From contig NZ_BJHV01000002.1 of the NCBI RefSeq assembly GCF_005405925.1, positions 66,558 through 130,557 of the forward strand: a stretch of 64,000 nucleotides of DNA, written 5' to 3'. The translations under genes and the position numbers were made by a program. Shown here one piece after another: positions 42,807 to 52,586 of the stretch. The notes under the pieces were generated by a model that saw only the letters and a program-made list of their open reading frames with translations, did no database searches and was not told where the DNA came from. How positions within the stretch are numbered: position 1 is the first letter of the stretch; every line of letters starts with the position of its first letter. This DNA is from Streptomyces antimycoticus (GTDB lineage Bacteria > Actinomycetota > Actinomycetes > Streptomycetales > Streptomycetaceae).

Positions 42807-43815
42807 ATGCAGACCTATGCAGCGTTCTGGGACTCGCTGGTGTTCGACGGGATCGACGCTGTGGACGTCGAGGCGGTTACGGCCGCGTTCGGCACGGCCG
42901 AGGTGGTGGCGAGAGGCCGCGCGGCCGGGGCGGCTTGTCCGGACTGCGGCCGCTTTTCGGACCGGGTCCACGACCGTTACCAGCGCACGCTGAAGGACCT
43001 TCCGCTCGCTGGGCAGGGCTTTGTGATCCGGCTGACGGTCCGACGCTTCATCTGCGGGTCGGCGGACTGCCCGCGCCGAACGTTCGCTGAGCCGTTCTCG
43101 CGGCTGGCCGCCCCGCACGCACGGTTCACCACGCGGCTCAACGCCGCCCTGGAGCGAGTTGGGCTCGCGCTGGCCGGGCGGGCCGGCGCCCGGCTGGCTG
43201 CCCAGTTGGGATCCGGCGCGGGACGGATGACCTTGTTACGCAGGGTCATGGCACGGCCCGATCCAGAGTTCAGCACACCGCGCATGCTGGGCGTGGACGA
43301 CTTCGCGATCCGTCGCGGCCAGACCTATTCCACCGTCTTGACCAGCGTCGAAGACCATCGCGTGGTCGATGTGCTCCCGACCCGTGAAGCCGGGCCGCTG
43401 GCCGCCTGGCTGATCCGCCACCCCGGCGTGGAGATCATCTGCCGGGACCGGGCGGGCGCCTACGCCGAGGGTGCCCGCCGCGGTGCCCCCGACGCTCTGC
43501 AGGTCGCCGACCGATTCCATCTATGGCAGGGCCTCGGTCGAGCCGTGGAGACCTGCGTCGCTGCCCATCGCGACTGCCTGCGCAATTCGTCGCCCAGCGG
43601 CATGTTGCCGGAGGCCACCCGACTGGCTTCCGGCAGGCCGCAGGACGACTCGGTGCCCGCCGGTCGGCGGGCGGAGCGGAAGAAGGCCGCACACGCCCTG
43701 GTCCACGAGCTCCTTGCCCAAGGTCACTCACGCCGGGCGATCGCCCGGCACCTGGGCTGGGGCCTCAACACCGTGCTCCAGTACGCGAACGCCGCCCGCT
43801 GGCAGGACACAATCC
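42807..43815 (+). pseudogene. ISL3-family transposase, split by the Tn3 transposon
   Basis: The product has the ISL3 zinc-ribbon (CPDCGRFSDRVHDRYQRTL, FICGSADCPRRTFAE), then MLGVDDFAIRRGQTYSTVLT with the first catalytic Asp, ICRDRAGAYAEGARRGAPDA with the second, and ADRFHLWQGL. The frame is cut at 43,815, inside the codon for the R of QDTIR. It resumes at 51,109 (RENRPRPSRLDPYKPYLERR) and stops at 51,200. The start is uncertain; ATG 42,807 is one option. The C-terminus after 51,200 is also missing. Confidence 0.8.
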
Positions 43816-43851
43816 GGGGTGCCGGTAAGAACGCTGTCACCAGCCGCAAAC
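43816..43851 (+). repeat. Left terminal inverted repeat of the Tn3 element
   Basis: 36 bases identical to the complement of 51,068-51,103. Preceded by the AATCC target copy at 43,811-43,815. Confidence 0.92.
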
Positions 43852-43858
43852 CGCTGCT

Positions 43859-44547
43859 CTACTCCGCCGGCTTCAGGGGTCGGGGCAGTTCGGCTGCGGC
43901 TGTCGCCTCGGCGAGCGCGACCCGCCCGCCCTTCAGCTCGGGCACGTACTTGTAGATCGTGTTCCTGCTGACGCCCAGGAGCTTACGATGGACGTGACGG
44001 TGTTCCCTGGGCGGGTGAGCAGGTCCCGGGCGTGACGCACCTGTTCCTCGGTCATGGCCGGCGGGCGGCCCAGCCGGGCGCCGCGGGCGCGGGCGGCGTC
44101 CAGGCCCTCGTTGGTGCCCTGCACGATGAGTTCCCGGATGAACTCCGCGAGTGCGGCGAACACATGGAATACCAGGCGCCCGCCCGGCGTGGTGGTGTCG
44201 AGGGCCTCGTGTAGCGAGGTGAAGCCGACGCCGCGCTTGCGCAGGCCGGAGACGATCGCGATGAGGTCCTGGATGGAGCGGCCGAGCCGGTCCAGGGAAG
44301 GGACGACGAGGGTGTCTCCTTCGCGGAGGTAGTCGAGCGCCTTCCACAGTTCCTCGCGCTCGGCGTTCTTGCCGGACTTCTTGTCGGCGAAGATCCGGAT
44401 GCAGCCTGCTTCGGTGAGTGCGTGGATCTGCCGGTCGAGCAACTGTCCCTTCGTCGATACGCGGGCGTACCCCACGAGGGCGCCGGTCCGTATGGTGGGG
44501 ACGGGGGTGAGGAGATCGGCGGTGTCGTCGTCGGAAGGCGTCTGCAC
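43859..44547 (-). pseudogene. Tn3 resolvase (serine recombinase), one-base frameshift
   Basis: GTG 44,547 start. Core: LVGYARVSTKGQLLDRQIHAL with the catalytic Ser, FADKKSGKNAEREEL, VPSLDRLGRSIQDL, GGRLVFHVFAALAEFIREL. The natural end, KLLGVSRNTIYKYVPELKGG to PLKPAE at 43,859, is in another frame. One C seems missing near 43,986 (SIA-KLL becomes SIVSSW). The DNA-binding HTH sits after the shift, so as written the protein could not bind res. A sequencing error is possible. Confidence 0.8.
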
Positions 44548-44670
44548 CCGCGAGATCGTACAGAAAAGGGTGCTGCTGAAGTTCTTGAGCACGCCGACTT
44601 TCTGACACCGTTTTACGAGCATGATCCGGCGCCGGTCCGGCCGCGAACCCCGGTTAATTGATCTTGCTCA
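44548..44670. promoter_or_regulatory. Likely res site and promoter of the Tn3 element
   Basis: The only gap between the resolvase start and the cargo. It holds partial dyads (for example acggtgtcagaaag and aagggtgctgctgaag on the + strand read) and a short AT-rich run (ttaattgatcttgctcatcaatcg). By position, res should be here. I cannot resolve subsites by eye. Confidence 0.4.
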
Positions 44671-47541
44671 TCAATCGGTCGATTGCTGAACGCCACTTGC
44701 CTCCCGCTGCCACCAGGCAAGGTTGTCTCGGACATCGAGGGTGTGGGGGTGGTCCGGGCCGAAGATCCGCTCATGGTCGACCAGCAGCTCCGCGTAGGCG
44801 GCGGCGGCAACAGCCGCGTCCCCGGCTTCCCCTCGCCACCAGGCAAGGTCGTTACGGGTGGCGAGAGTCTGAGGGTGGTCAGGGCCAAGGACCCGCTCCC
44901 GATCAGACAGCAGCTCGGCGAACGCCGTCGCCGCGTCAACCGTGTCCCCAGCTTCCCCTCGCCACAACGCCAGATTGGCTCGGACGGTGAGGGTGTGGGG
45001 GTGGTCCGGGCCGAAGATCCGCTCATGGTCGACCAGCAGCTCCGCGAACGCAGCGACAGCGCCAGCTGTGTCCCCCGCCGCTCCCCGCCACCAGGCAAGG
45101 TCGTTACGGGTGGCGAGGGTGTCGGGGTGGTCCGGTCCCAGCAGCCTCAGGTAGTCGGCCAACAGCTCCTCCAAGGTGGTGACCGTGCCGGCCGCGTCTC
45201 CCGCCTGACCTCGCCAAACAGCGAGTTTGGCCTTGGTAGCGAGGGTCTCGGGGTGGTCGGGGCCGAGGATCCGCTCCTGATCGAGCAGCAGCTCCGCGAA
45301 CGCAGCGACAGCGCCAGCTGTGTCCCCCGCCGCTCCCCGCCACCAGGCAAGGTTGGCTCGGGTTAGGAGGGTGTCGGGGTGGTCGGGGTCCAGCAGCCTC
45401 AGGTAGTCGGCCAACAGCTCCTCCAAGGTGGTGACCGTGCCGGCCGCGTCTCCCGCCTGACCTCGCCAAACAGCGAGATTTACCTTGATAGCGAGGGTCT
45501 CGGGGTGATCCGGACCCAGCACCCGTTCTTGATCAAGCAGCAACTCCGCGCACGCCATTGCCGCGCCAGCCGCGTCCCCGGCTTCCCCTCGCCACCAGGC
45601 AAGGGCGAGACGGGTGGCGAGAGTCTGGGGGTGGTCGGGGCCGAGGATCCGCTCCTGGTCGAGCAGCAGCTCCGCGAACGCAGCGACAGCGCCAGCCGAG
45701 TCCCCCGCCCTTCCCCGAGAGTAGGCAAGGTTGTTCCTGGTGGTGAGGGTGTTGGGGTGGTCGGGGCCGAGGATCCGCTCCTGGTCGAGCAACAGCTCCG
45801 CGAACGCTGTCGTGGCGCCGACCACGTCCCCCATCCGCCCACGCCACCGAACTAGGTTGGTCCTGGTGGTGAGGGTCTGGGGATGGTCGGGTCCGAGAAT
45901 CCGTTCCCGATCAAGCAGCAGCTCCGCGCACGCCGTCACCGCGCCGACCACGTCCCCCGCCTCTCCCCGAAAGAGAGCAAGGTCGTTGCGGGCGGCGAGG
46001 ACGTCGGGGTGATCCGGGCCCAGGCGGTTGCCTGCGGTGTCGACCAAGTGCTGGAAGTGCTCCAGGGCGGCCGCGAGCTGGCCAAAATTTCCGAGGCTCT
46101 GGCCCATACAGAAGAGGACTACATGCACGCCGTCAGCGGAGTGGTAGAGGAAGTCCTCGGCGTGTTGGGTGAGCGCGTTTACGTTGTCGCGCAGGGACCG
46201 CGCCAGAGCGGTGTCGTGTCCAGTGTCGGGCCACGCATCGAAGAGGGCATCAGCCGCGGCGCGGGCCAGAACGTCAAGTGCTGGGCTGGTGAAGGCTTCC
46301 AGGGTGGCGCGTTGGATGAGCTGGTGAATGCGCATTGAGTGCTGCGGAGACTCGGGATCGTGGTCGATGAGGCTCAGACGGTGCAGAGCACGGAGTGCGC
46401 CCCAGACGTCCAGCTCCGTCACTTCATCCACGGTGCTCTGCTCGGCTGCTGCCTGGGTACGGTACTGAGCAAGATAGGTTCGGGCAGGCTCACTGGTCAG
46501 AACGCTCTGGGGAATGCCGTTCGGATCCAGCATGGCGGCGAGCTGAAGCGTGGGGCGGGCGAGGCCGGCGGGGTTGAGGTTGTCAGCGCGTTCGATCGAC
46601 AGCGACCAGGTAGCGCTCACGGTGGTGTCCTGGTCGTCTGGCAGCATGCCGAGCTCGGGCAGCATGCTGGCGAGGCTGGTGGCGCGGTCAGCGAGTCGAC
46701 GGCGGTAGCTGGGGCACTGCCGGTGGGTACATCGCGAGCAGCCGACGGGAATATCGGCATCGACGATGTAGGTAGCAGCCTGCGAGAGGGCTAGCGGCAG
46801 GTAGCCAAGGTCCTGGGCCAACGCACGGATTTCGTCTGTGTCATCGTGCCGTCCGTGTTCGGCCAGGAAGTCAACCAGATAGGCGACTGCCTGATCCGGA
46901 GTGAAAACCCCGAGGTCAATCCGATGACCAGGTAGAGCGGCATCGCGGCGCCGCGTCGTGACCACCGTGCGGCCGTACGGGCTCTTCGCCGGCCACAACC
47001 CGGCCACGTCATCAGGGTCGGCGACATCGTCGAATACGACCAGCCACCGGCACACGGTCTCGGATCCTGGCGGCTTAGGTTCAAGCCATCTCAGGAACGC
47101 ATGTGCGGATCGCTCGGGGTCACCAGGTTCGAGGGCAAGGAGTTCTTCGCCAGCCTGGGCGAATGCGGAGACGATCGCGGAGCGGCTGCTGGCGCTGACC
47201 CAGACCAGCACATCCAATTCGCCCCCAATCCACGCCTGCCGCGCGTAGTGGGCGGCGAACTGGGTCTTGCCGACGCCGCCCGTGCCCCGTAGCACCTGAC
47301 ACAGCACCGCGGTGCCGCTGTTGGTGACCGCAGCCCGCAGTTGGTCGATCTCGTCTCGTCCCTGGAAGGCCGCAGCTTCGCGGGGAAGGACACCGACCTG
47401 GTGCGGCCACGGGACCGGCTCCCGCCCATGCACGTGCACGGTCGTGATGTCACCGCTGTGGTATCCGCTGATCGATACTCCTGCTGGCCCGGAAGTCGCT
47501 TGACCCGTGTCCCGAACCTCGATACCCCGCCGTCCTGCCAT
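44671..47541 (-). CDS. NB-ARC/TPR NLR-like protein, cargo of the Tn3 element
   Basis: 956 aa. Residues 8-31 carry a short motif (TGQATS ... VSISGYHS) that is repeated in the upstream membrane protein. The NTPase follows: Walker A LRGTGGVGKTQ (~86-94), Walker B WLVVFDDVAD (~166-175), VVTTRRRDAALPGH, and GLP-like LGYLPLALSQAA. A Cys cluster (C-SRC-THRQC) follows. A winged helix comes next (WGALRALHRLSLIDHD). From ~480 on there are 11 TPR/kinesin-light-chain repeats of 42 residues, each with ERILGPDHPxTL. One 84-residue pair occurs twice in tandem. Family members are STAND sensors; many act in phage defence. No effector domain is fused, so the partner may be the effector. Confidence 0.88.
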   Translation of the reverse strand: MAGRRGIEVRDTGQATSGPAGVSISGYHSGDITTVHVHGREPVPWPHQVGVLPREAAAFQGRDEIDQLRAAVTNSGTAVLCQVLRGTGGVGKTQFAAHYARQAWIGGELDVLVWVSASSRSAIVSAFAQAGEELLALEPGDPERSAHAFLRWLEPKPPGSETVCRWLVVFDDVADPDDVAGLWPAKSPYGRTVVTTRRRDAALPGHRIDLGVFTPDQAVAYLVDFLAEHGRHDDTDEIRALAQDLGYLPLALSQAATYIVDADIPVGCSRCTHRQCPSYRRRLADRATSLASMLPELGMLPDDQDTTVSATWSLSIERADNLNPAGLARPTLQLAAMLDPNGIPQSVLTSEPARTYLAQYRTQAAAEQSTVDEVTELDVWGALRALHRLSLIDHDPESPQHSMRIHQLIQRATLEAFTSPALDVLARAAADALFDAWPDTGHDTALARSLRDNVNALTQHAEDFLYHSADGVHVVLFCMGQSLGNFGQLAAALEHFQHLVDTAGNRLGPDHPDVLAARNDLALFRGEAGDVVGAVTACAELLLDRERILGPDHPQTLTTRTNLVRWRGRMGDVVGATTAFAELLLDQERILGPDHPNTLTTRNNLAYSRGRAGDSAGAVAAFAELLLDQERILGPDHPQTLATRLALAWWRGEAGDAAGAAMACAELLLDQERVLGPDHPETLAIKVNLAVWRGQAGDAAGTVTTLEELLADYLRLLDPDHPDTLLTRANLAWWRGAAGDTAGAVAAFAELLLDQERILGPDHPETLATKAKLAVWRGQAGDAAGTVTTLEELLADYLRLLGPDHPDTLATRNDLAWWRGAAGDTAGAVAAFAELLVDHERIFGPDHPHTLTVRANLALWRGEAGDTVDAATAFAELLSDRERVLGPDHPQTLATRNDLAWWRGEAGDAAVAAAAYAELLVDHERIFGPDHPHTLDVRDNLAWWQREASGVQQSTD

Positions 47542-47568
47542 ACCGCTCCCCCCTGCCGACGCCCTGGG

Positions 47569-47913
47569 CTACTTCTCGCTGTATCCGCTGATGGCGTCGC
47601 CATCTCCGGTCGCTTCTGCATCGCCTGTCCGCTCGACAGTGACGGGGCGCGCAGATCCGCTCCCGTGATAACCCGTGACCGCGTTGCCTTTGCCTGCTGT
47701 CTTAGCGGTACTGGTTTCGCGAACAACGATGGCTGATTGACTGGCGCCAGGGAGCGCTGCCCAGATTCCGATGCCTACCGCTGCCACACCTGCGAGAGCG
47801 GAGGCCACCGTCGCGATCCGGCTTGCTGTCTCCCACTGCGAGACGGCGAACATCCACCCCAGGACAGCGACCACCACGCACGTCGCGACCAACACCACGC
47901 GCTTCAAAGTCAT
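47569..47913 (-). CDS. Two-helix membrane protein sharing a motif with the NLR, 114 aa
   Basis: Two hydrophobic segments (VVLVATCVVVAVLGWMFAV, residues 6-24; IATVASALAGVAAVGIGIWAAL, 33-54) are followed by a ~60-residue tail. The tail has the motif twice: RETSTAKTAGKGNAVTGYHG (65-84) and RTGDAEATGDGDAISGYSE (95-113). The same pattern, T-x-A-x-x-x-G-x-x-(V/I)-(T/S)-G-Y, opens the NLR 27 bases downstream. Shared motifs between an NLR and an adjacent membrane-active protein are the hallmark of amyloid-type signalling pairs, in which the sensor seeds the effector. I infer this role. Confidence 0.75.
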   Translation of the reverse strand: MTLKRVVLVATCVVVAVLGWMFAVSQWETASRIATVASALAGVAAVGIGIWAALPGASQSAIVVRETSTAKTAGKGNAVTGYHGSGSARPVTVERTGDAEATGDGDAISGYSEK

Positions 47914-47966
47914 CCCGTCATCGTTGCTCAGGCTGAGTCGCGATGGGAGTGCTTTGGCCGAGCCCC

Positions 47967-50900
47967 TCATCTTCCGATGTGCGGGGGGCCATGCACAGTG
48001 ACGGCAGTGAGGTTCAGGCGGGCGTCCATGTCGAGGTTGACCTCGCCGTACGGGCGGACGTGGGACCAGAACAACGGGGTCAAGCCGCGCCGATCGGCGG
48101 GGGTGAGGAGGTCGGCCCACTCCGGTTCGCCCAGGATGTCCTGGAGCATCAGGGTGTTCACGAAGACCAGGGCCGACTGCAAAATTCGCAGGCACAAGAC
48201 GAACATCTCCTGCTCGTCCCGTCGGTTCGAGACGATCTCCCCGCCCTTGCCGTAGGCGATCACACTGTTGGCGCCGTTGGAGGACTCCATCACGTTCAGG
48301 CCCTCCTCGATCTCCCGCTGGAGATCCCGAAGCCGCAGATAGCGGGCCACGAAGATGGTCTTCTGCGCGCGGCCGACCTCCAGCATCGCCGCGTAGGTGA
48401 GGTGGGAGGCGTTGCGGGTGAAGCGGCGCAGGATCGCCTCGGTCGACGCAGTCCGCGTACGGATCGCGGTCGCATACTTGATCATCTGGTCGTACTGCTG
48501 GGCGATGAGTTCCCAGCGGATCGGGCGGGTCAGTGCAGGCGTGAGCGCCGGGTAGGCGTCCGTCTCGCCGGCCACCGGCCGGTACAACTTGGCCTTGTTG
48601 ATCCGCTTGATGCGCGGCAGCAGGTCGAAGTTCAGCAGCCTCGTGATGCCGAACCCGATTTCCGACTGGCCGTGGCTGTCCGTGTAGTTGGCCTCGACGT
48701 CCATGGTGGTGCCGTGCCGCATGGCGCCCTCGACCATCGCGGCGACCTCGGAGGCCGTGCAGTTGATGAGCTGGGAGTGGATGGCCAGGGACTTCTTCTC
48801 CACGTGCCAGTAGATGAGCACCCCGCGGCCGCCGTAGCGCGAGTGCCACTCGGTGAATAGATTCTGGTCGTAGGCGCGCACGTGGGTGGAGTCGGAGGCG
48901 ACCGCGGTCGAGCCCTGGCCCCACACCTCGGTGCTGCGGGCGGCGAAGGTGGCGTTCGCGATCTGGATGGCGATGGCGCGGGCGGCCTCGGCGGACAGGT
49001 ACCGGCGGCGTACGTAGCGCAGTTCGTCCTCGGTGTGGCCGTGGCCGCCGGAGGCGACGGCCTTGATCCCGGTGTTCGTGCCGTAGGCGTAGATCACCAA
49101 CAGCAGGCGCTCGGCCAGGACCTCCGCCAAGAGACTGCCGCCTCCGGAGACCGAGGTGACCGCGTCCAGGCAGCCGGTGCGCAGCACCGCTTCCTTGAGC
49201 ATGTCGATGAGCGGCACGATGCCCCACCGGCGCTGTACCTCGCTCTTGATCCTGCGCAGGTTCTTCGGCTCGGGCTGGGCCTCGGCCGGAGTCAGCCGGA
49301 TCGCCCCGGACTTCCGCTCGGCGATGTCCAGCCAGCTCAAGCGCGGCATCCCATCGTTCAGCAGCGTCAGCTCGGTGGTCATCTGCTCGCGCAGCTCGTC
49401 GATGAAGTCGGCCGCGTCCAGCGGCTTGCGCAGCTCGCGGTAGTTCTCCTCGCGCCGCTCGGCGAAGTCCTGGGGCAGGTCCTCGTCGGGGTTGCGCCAC
49501 TTATCGGCGCCGACCACCCAGACCTCCTTGCACTTGAGCTGGTCGCGCAGGGCCTGGAAGGCGACGACCTCGTAGACCATGCGCACCACCCGGCGTCGGC
49601 CCCGCTTGTCGGTGCGGTGGACGACCTCGGCCCAGTCCCCGCCCATCGCCTTGTGCACCGGCACGGTCTCGCCCAGCGGGTAGTACGTGGTGTTGCCCGC
49701 CGCCGCGTACCGGGCCACCAGCGCCAGCGCCTCGATCACCGGCCGGTGGGTGTGGTTGGACGAGCGGAACTCCAGCACGTCCAGCAGCTTGATCAGCCCG
49801 CGCCGGTAGTGGTTGGTGTACGACGCCTTCAACGTGGTCTGCACCGTGCGCCGGTAGACCGGTCCGCGGGTCTTGAACTCGTGCACCAGCTCCCGCAGCG
49901 TCTGCTCACCGCCGGACACCGCCGGGTAGACGACCTCGCGGACCGTGCCCTCCGGCTCACCGATTGACGCCTCGGCGAGCTTGAAGAGGATGTTCTCCTT
50001 GCCCGACACCTTCTTGAACGCGTTGACCAGCTGCTCGGTGACCTTCTTCTCCGCCCGCGCCCCGATCCGGTGCACCGTGGAGATCAGCAGCTCCACCAGC
50101 GTGTCCGTGATCTCCCGCTCCCGCTCGTGCAACAGCGCGGCCAGCAGCGTCACCCGCAGCGGCAATGGGTGCGTCCGCAGATGGGACGGGGATTCGACCG
50201 CGGCCCGCGCCCGCCACCCGGCCGCCACCTTCGGCGCGACATCGGAGAACAGGTCTGCCGGCAACCCGACCGCCCTCACCGCGAGCAGCTTGTCGATCTC
50301 GGTGAGCATCGTCTCCAGACTCACATTGCCCGGAGCCTCCTTGATCTTCCCCAGGACCGGCGGGCCGTCCTCGCCCTCACCGGCACCGGCTTCACCGAGT
50401 ACGGCGTCGTCCTCCTGGACGGCGCCCGCGACCAGGGCGACTCCGCTCCGTGCTCTCCACCGTGAGCCACGCCGAGATCCTCGCCGTCAGAGTCTCCTCG
50501 GCCACGCGCAGCGCGGCGCCCACGATCCGGTCGCACCGCCCCGGAGTCGGCGGCTCGATGCTCTCCGCGCGGCAGCGAGCGAGCAGTTCCACCTGTACCT
50601 GCTCTGGCCGCCGCTCCTTGCACGCGACGTGCTCGGCGAGCCAGCCGGTCAGCTTGTCCGCGTCCGCAACGCTGCACTCCCGAAAGCCCAGGTGCCCTCG
50701 GATCTGGGCGCGGTGGTACTCGACCGTCCGGCCGCTCCACTCGTACGCGTCCAGTTCGGCGGCGGGTACCTGTACCTGCCGGGCGACGAACTCCACTACC
50801 TCGCCCGGCAACTCGAACCGGCCCCGAGGAAACCGGCCGTGCTGCGTATAGAACTTCAGCAACACGGCGAAGCCCAGCCGCGTCGCACCGCGCTTGCCGG

Positions 50901-50976
50901 ACACAAGCGCCTGCTCGTCCTTCAACAGCGTCCAGTGCTCGACCAGGTCGTCCAGGTCCAAAGGGGTACGGGCCAC
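47967..50976 (-). CDS. tnpA: Tn3-family transposase TnpA (one-base frameshift near 50,451)
   Basis: About 1,000 aa in two frames. The N-terminal part reads DLDDLVEHWTLLKDEQALVSG to RISAWLTVEST (50,976-50,450). The next frame continues SGVALVAGAVQEDDAVLGEAG to the stop at 47,967. The catalytic core is seen: VASDSTHVRAYDQN (Asp), EANYTDSHGQSEIGFGI (Asp), IEEGLNVMESSNGANSVIAYGKGGE (Glu). This is a full-length Tn3 transposase except for one extra or missing base, so it may be active if the shift is an error. GTG 50,324 could start a shorter product without the N-terminal end-binding domain. Confidence 0.85.
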
Positions 50977-51067
50977 GGTCGTCGATCGTCCTCTCGGGGC
51001 CTCGCCCCGCGCAGCTGTACGACCCCGGACTCACCCACACGGGTGACGCTCTCGCAAGATCACCGCC

Positions 51068-51103
51068 GTTTGCGGCTGGTGACAGCGTTCTTACCGGCAC
51101 CCC
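51068..51103 (-). repeat. Right terminal inverted repeat of the Tn3 element
   Basis: Exact complement of 43,816-43,851, followed by the second AATCC at 51,104-51,108. Confidence 0.92.
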
Positions 51104-51108
51104 AATCC

Positions 51109-51200
51109 GCGAGAACCGGCCCCGGCCCAGCAGACTGGACCCCTACAAGCCCTACCTGGAGCGGCGATTCGCCGAGGGATGCACCAGCGTCACGCGGTAG
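51109..51200 (+). pseudogene. Displaced 3' part of the split ISL3 transposase
   Basis: Continues the frame interrupted at 43,815: RENRPRPSRLDPYKPYLERR, FAEGCTSVTR, then TAG. The usual ISL3 C-terminal ~120 residues do not follow. Confidence 0.75.
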
Positions 51201-51379
51201 CTGCCGAACCGACTGGCGCGTGGACCGTTCCCCAGACCCGCCACGCCGCCCGCCCCGCCCCGGAGAGCCCCGACGGTGCCATCAGTGGCACCACCCGCCC
51301 CGACCGATGGGCAGCGCACCCGTACGAACGCTCAACCTCGGCCCCGAACAGTGACATGGGCCTCGGCGGCGGGGCGGAG

Positions 51380-51545
51380 CCCAGTTGGCGAACTCATGTG
51401 CGCCGAAGTCGAGTGCCTTCTCACGGTCGTCGGCGCGTCCGGTGCCGATGACGTAAGCGCCGGCCTCACGTGCGAGCCGGGTCACCATTCGTTCCGACTG
51501 CACCGGCGGCGCCATGGGCGAGGACGGTCGCGACGGCCTGCGCAT
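51380..51545 (-). pseudogene. Fragment of a zinc-type alcohol dehydrogenase/quinone reductase
   Basis: MVTRLAREAGAYVIGTGRAD and KALDFGAHEFANW match the Rossmann part of quinone-oxidoreductase-like enzymes. The GxGxxG strand and both ends are gone. Confidence 0.6.
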
Positions 51546-51740
51546 TCACGATGCACGCGGCTCACTGGGCCGCTGCCGGGAGGTGTAGTCGATTCCGGTC
51601 ATCCAACGGGTTCAGACGATCTGCAATGAAGTCGCGAGCATGAGTATCAATTCGTCCGTTGGCCTGGTGGATGCTTGAGTCATCGCCTTCAAGCCCGAGG
51701 GCGCTCCATCCAGCTCACTGTTCAGTGGAGAGTGATTCGC

Positions 51741-52511
51741 ATGTCCACCTTCGAAGGCAAGAAGCTCGTCGTGATCGGCGGCGCCAGCGGCATGGGCTTC
51801 GAGACCGCGCAGCAGGTGATCGCGGAGGGCGGCAGTGCGGTCATCGTCGGCCGTCCGGGTCAGAAGCTCGACGATGCCGTGGCAAACCTGTCGCGCTCGG
51901 GCAGTGCGTGGTCGATCGCGGCTGATCTGACGGACTGGGGTCAGGTCGTCGAGGCGCAGAAGGAGCTGGCGGAGAACCACTCCGACGCCACTCTCCTCGT
52001 GAACTCGGCGGGGTTCTTCCTGCCCAAGCTGTTCCTCGACCACGAGGTCGCGGACTATGACTCCTATCACGATCTGAACAGGTCGACGTTCTTCCTGACG
52101 CAGACTGTCGTGCGGGGCATGATCGCTGGTGGCCAGGGCGGGGCGATCGTGAACGTCGGCAGTATGTGGGCGCACCAGGCCCTGGCCATTACGCCCGGGT
52201 CGGCCTACTCGATGGCCAAGGCGGGTCTGCACGCCCTGACGCACAACCTGGCCGTGGAACTCGCGGGCGAAGGCATCCGGGTCAACGCCGTGGCGCCCGC
52301 CGTCACCGACACCCCGCTGTTCGCGAAGGTCTTTCCTTCTGACCAGCTGCACGCTTCGCTGGAGCAGCTCGCCGGTCTGCACCCGCTGGGCCGAACGGGC
52401 ACCCCGAGGGACCTGGCCTCCGCCATCACCTTCCTCCTCTCGTCGGAATCGAGCTGGACCACCGGTGCCATCCTCAACGTCGACGGCGGAGTCATGGCAG
52501 GCCGCAACTAA
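51741..52511 (+). CDS. Short-chain dehydrogenase/reductase
   Basis: 256 aa. Cofactor loop VIGGASGMGFETA (TGxxxGxG type), D-L-T after the second strand, LLVNSAGFF (NAG motif variant NSAG), catalytic Ser in NVGSMWAHQA, and YSMAKAGL (YxxxK). It ends ILNVDGGVMAGR, the usual classical-SDR finish. NAD(P)-dependent oxidation or reduction of an unknown alcohol or ketone. The start is chosen at the ATG that begins MSTFEGKKLVVIGG. It stands alone between two decayed genes. Confidence 0.9.
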   Translation: MSTFEGKKLVVIGGASGMGFETAQQVIAEGGSAVIVGRPGQKLDDAVANLSRSGSAWSIAADLTDWGQVVEAQKELAENHSDATLLVNSAGFFLPKLFLDHEVADYDSYHDLNRSTFFLTQTVVRGMIAGGQGGAIVNVGSMWAHQALAITPGSAYSMAKAGLHALTHNLAVELAGEGIRVNAVAPAVTDTPLFAKVFPSDQLHASLEQLAGLHPLGRTGTPRDLASAITFLLSSESSWTTGAILNVDGGVMAGRN

Positions 52512-52586
52512 AAACTGGCGGTGAGGCCGCCGCACCGAGCCTGGCGCGACCACCGGCCCGGGTGCGGGGCTGCACCCGCATAAGGG

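Larger units (their letters stand above)
43816..51103. mobile_element. Complete Tn3-family transposon with NLR cargo, 7,288 bp
   Basis: Both ends are defined by a 36-base perfect terminal inverted repeat beginning GGGGTGCCGGTAAG (43,816-43,851 and, inverted, 51,068-51,103). AATCC flanks both sides (43,811-43,815 and 51,104-51,108): a 5-bp target duplication as made by Tn3 transposases. Removing the element and one AATCC restores the ISL3 reading frame. All genes lie on the reverse strand: transposase, small membrane protein, NB-ARC/TPR protein, resolvase. The middle two are cargo. Both mobility genes carry one frameshift in this sequence. Confidence 0.92.

Noticed and set aside
44671..46025. 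Possible CRISPR array from regular 126-base repeats
   Set aside because: The repeats are coding, unspaced TPR units of the NLR.
47569..49500. 643-aa frame ending in the two-helix membrane protein
   Set aside because: Everything before residue 530 is the transposase gene read in a wrong frame; only the last 114 residues are real.
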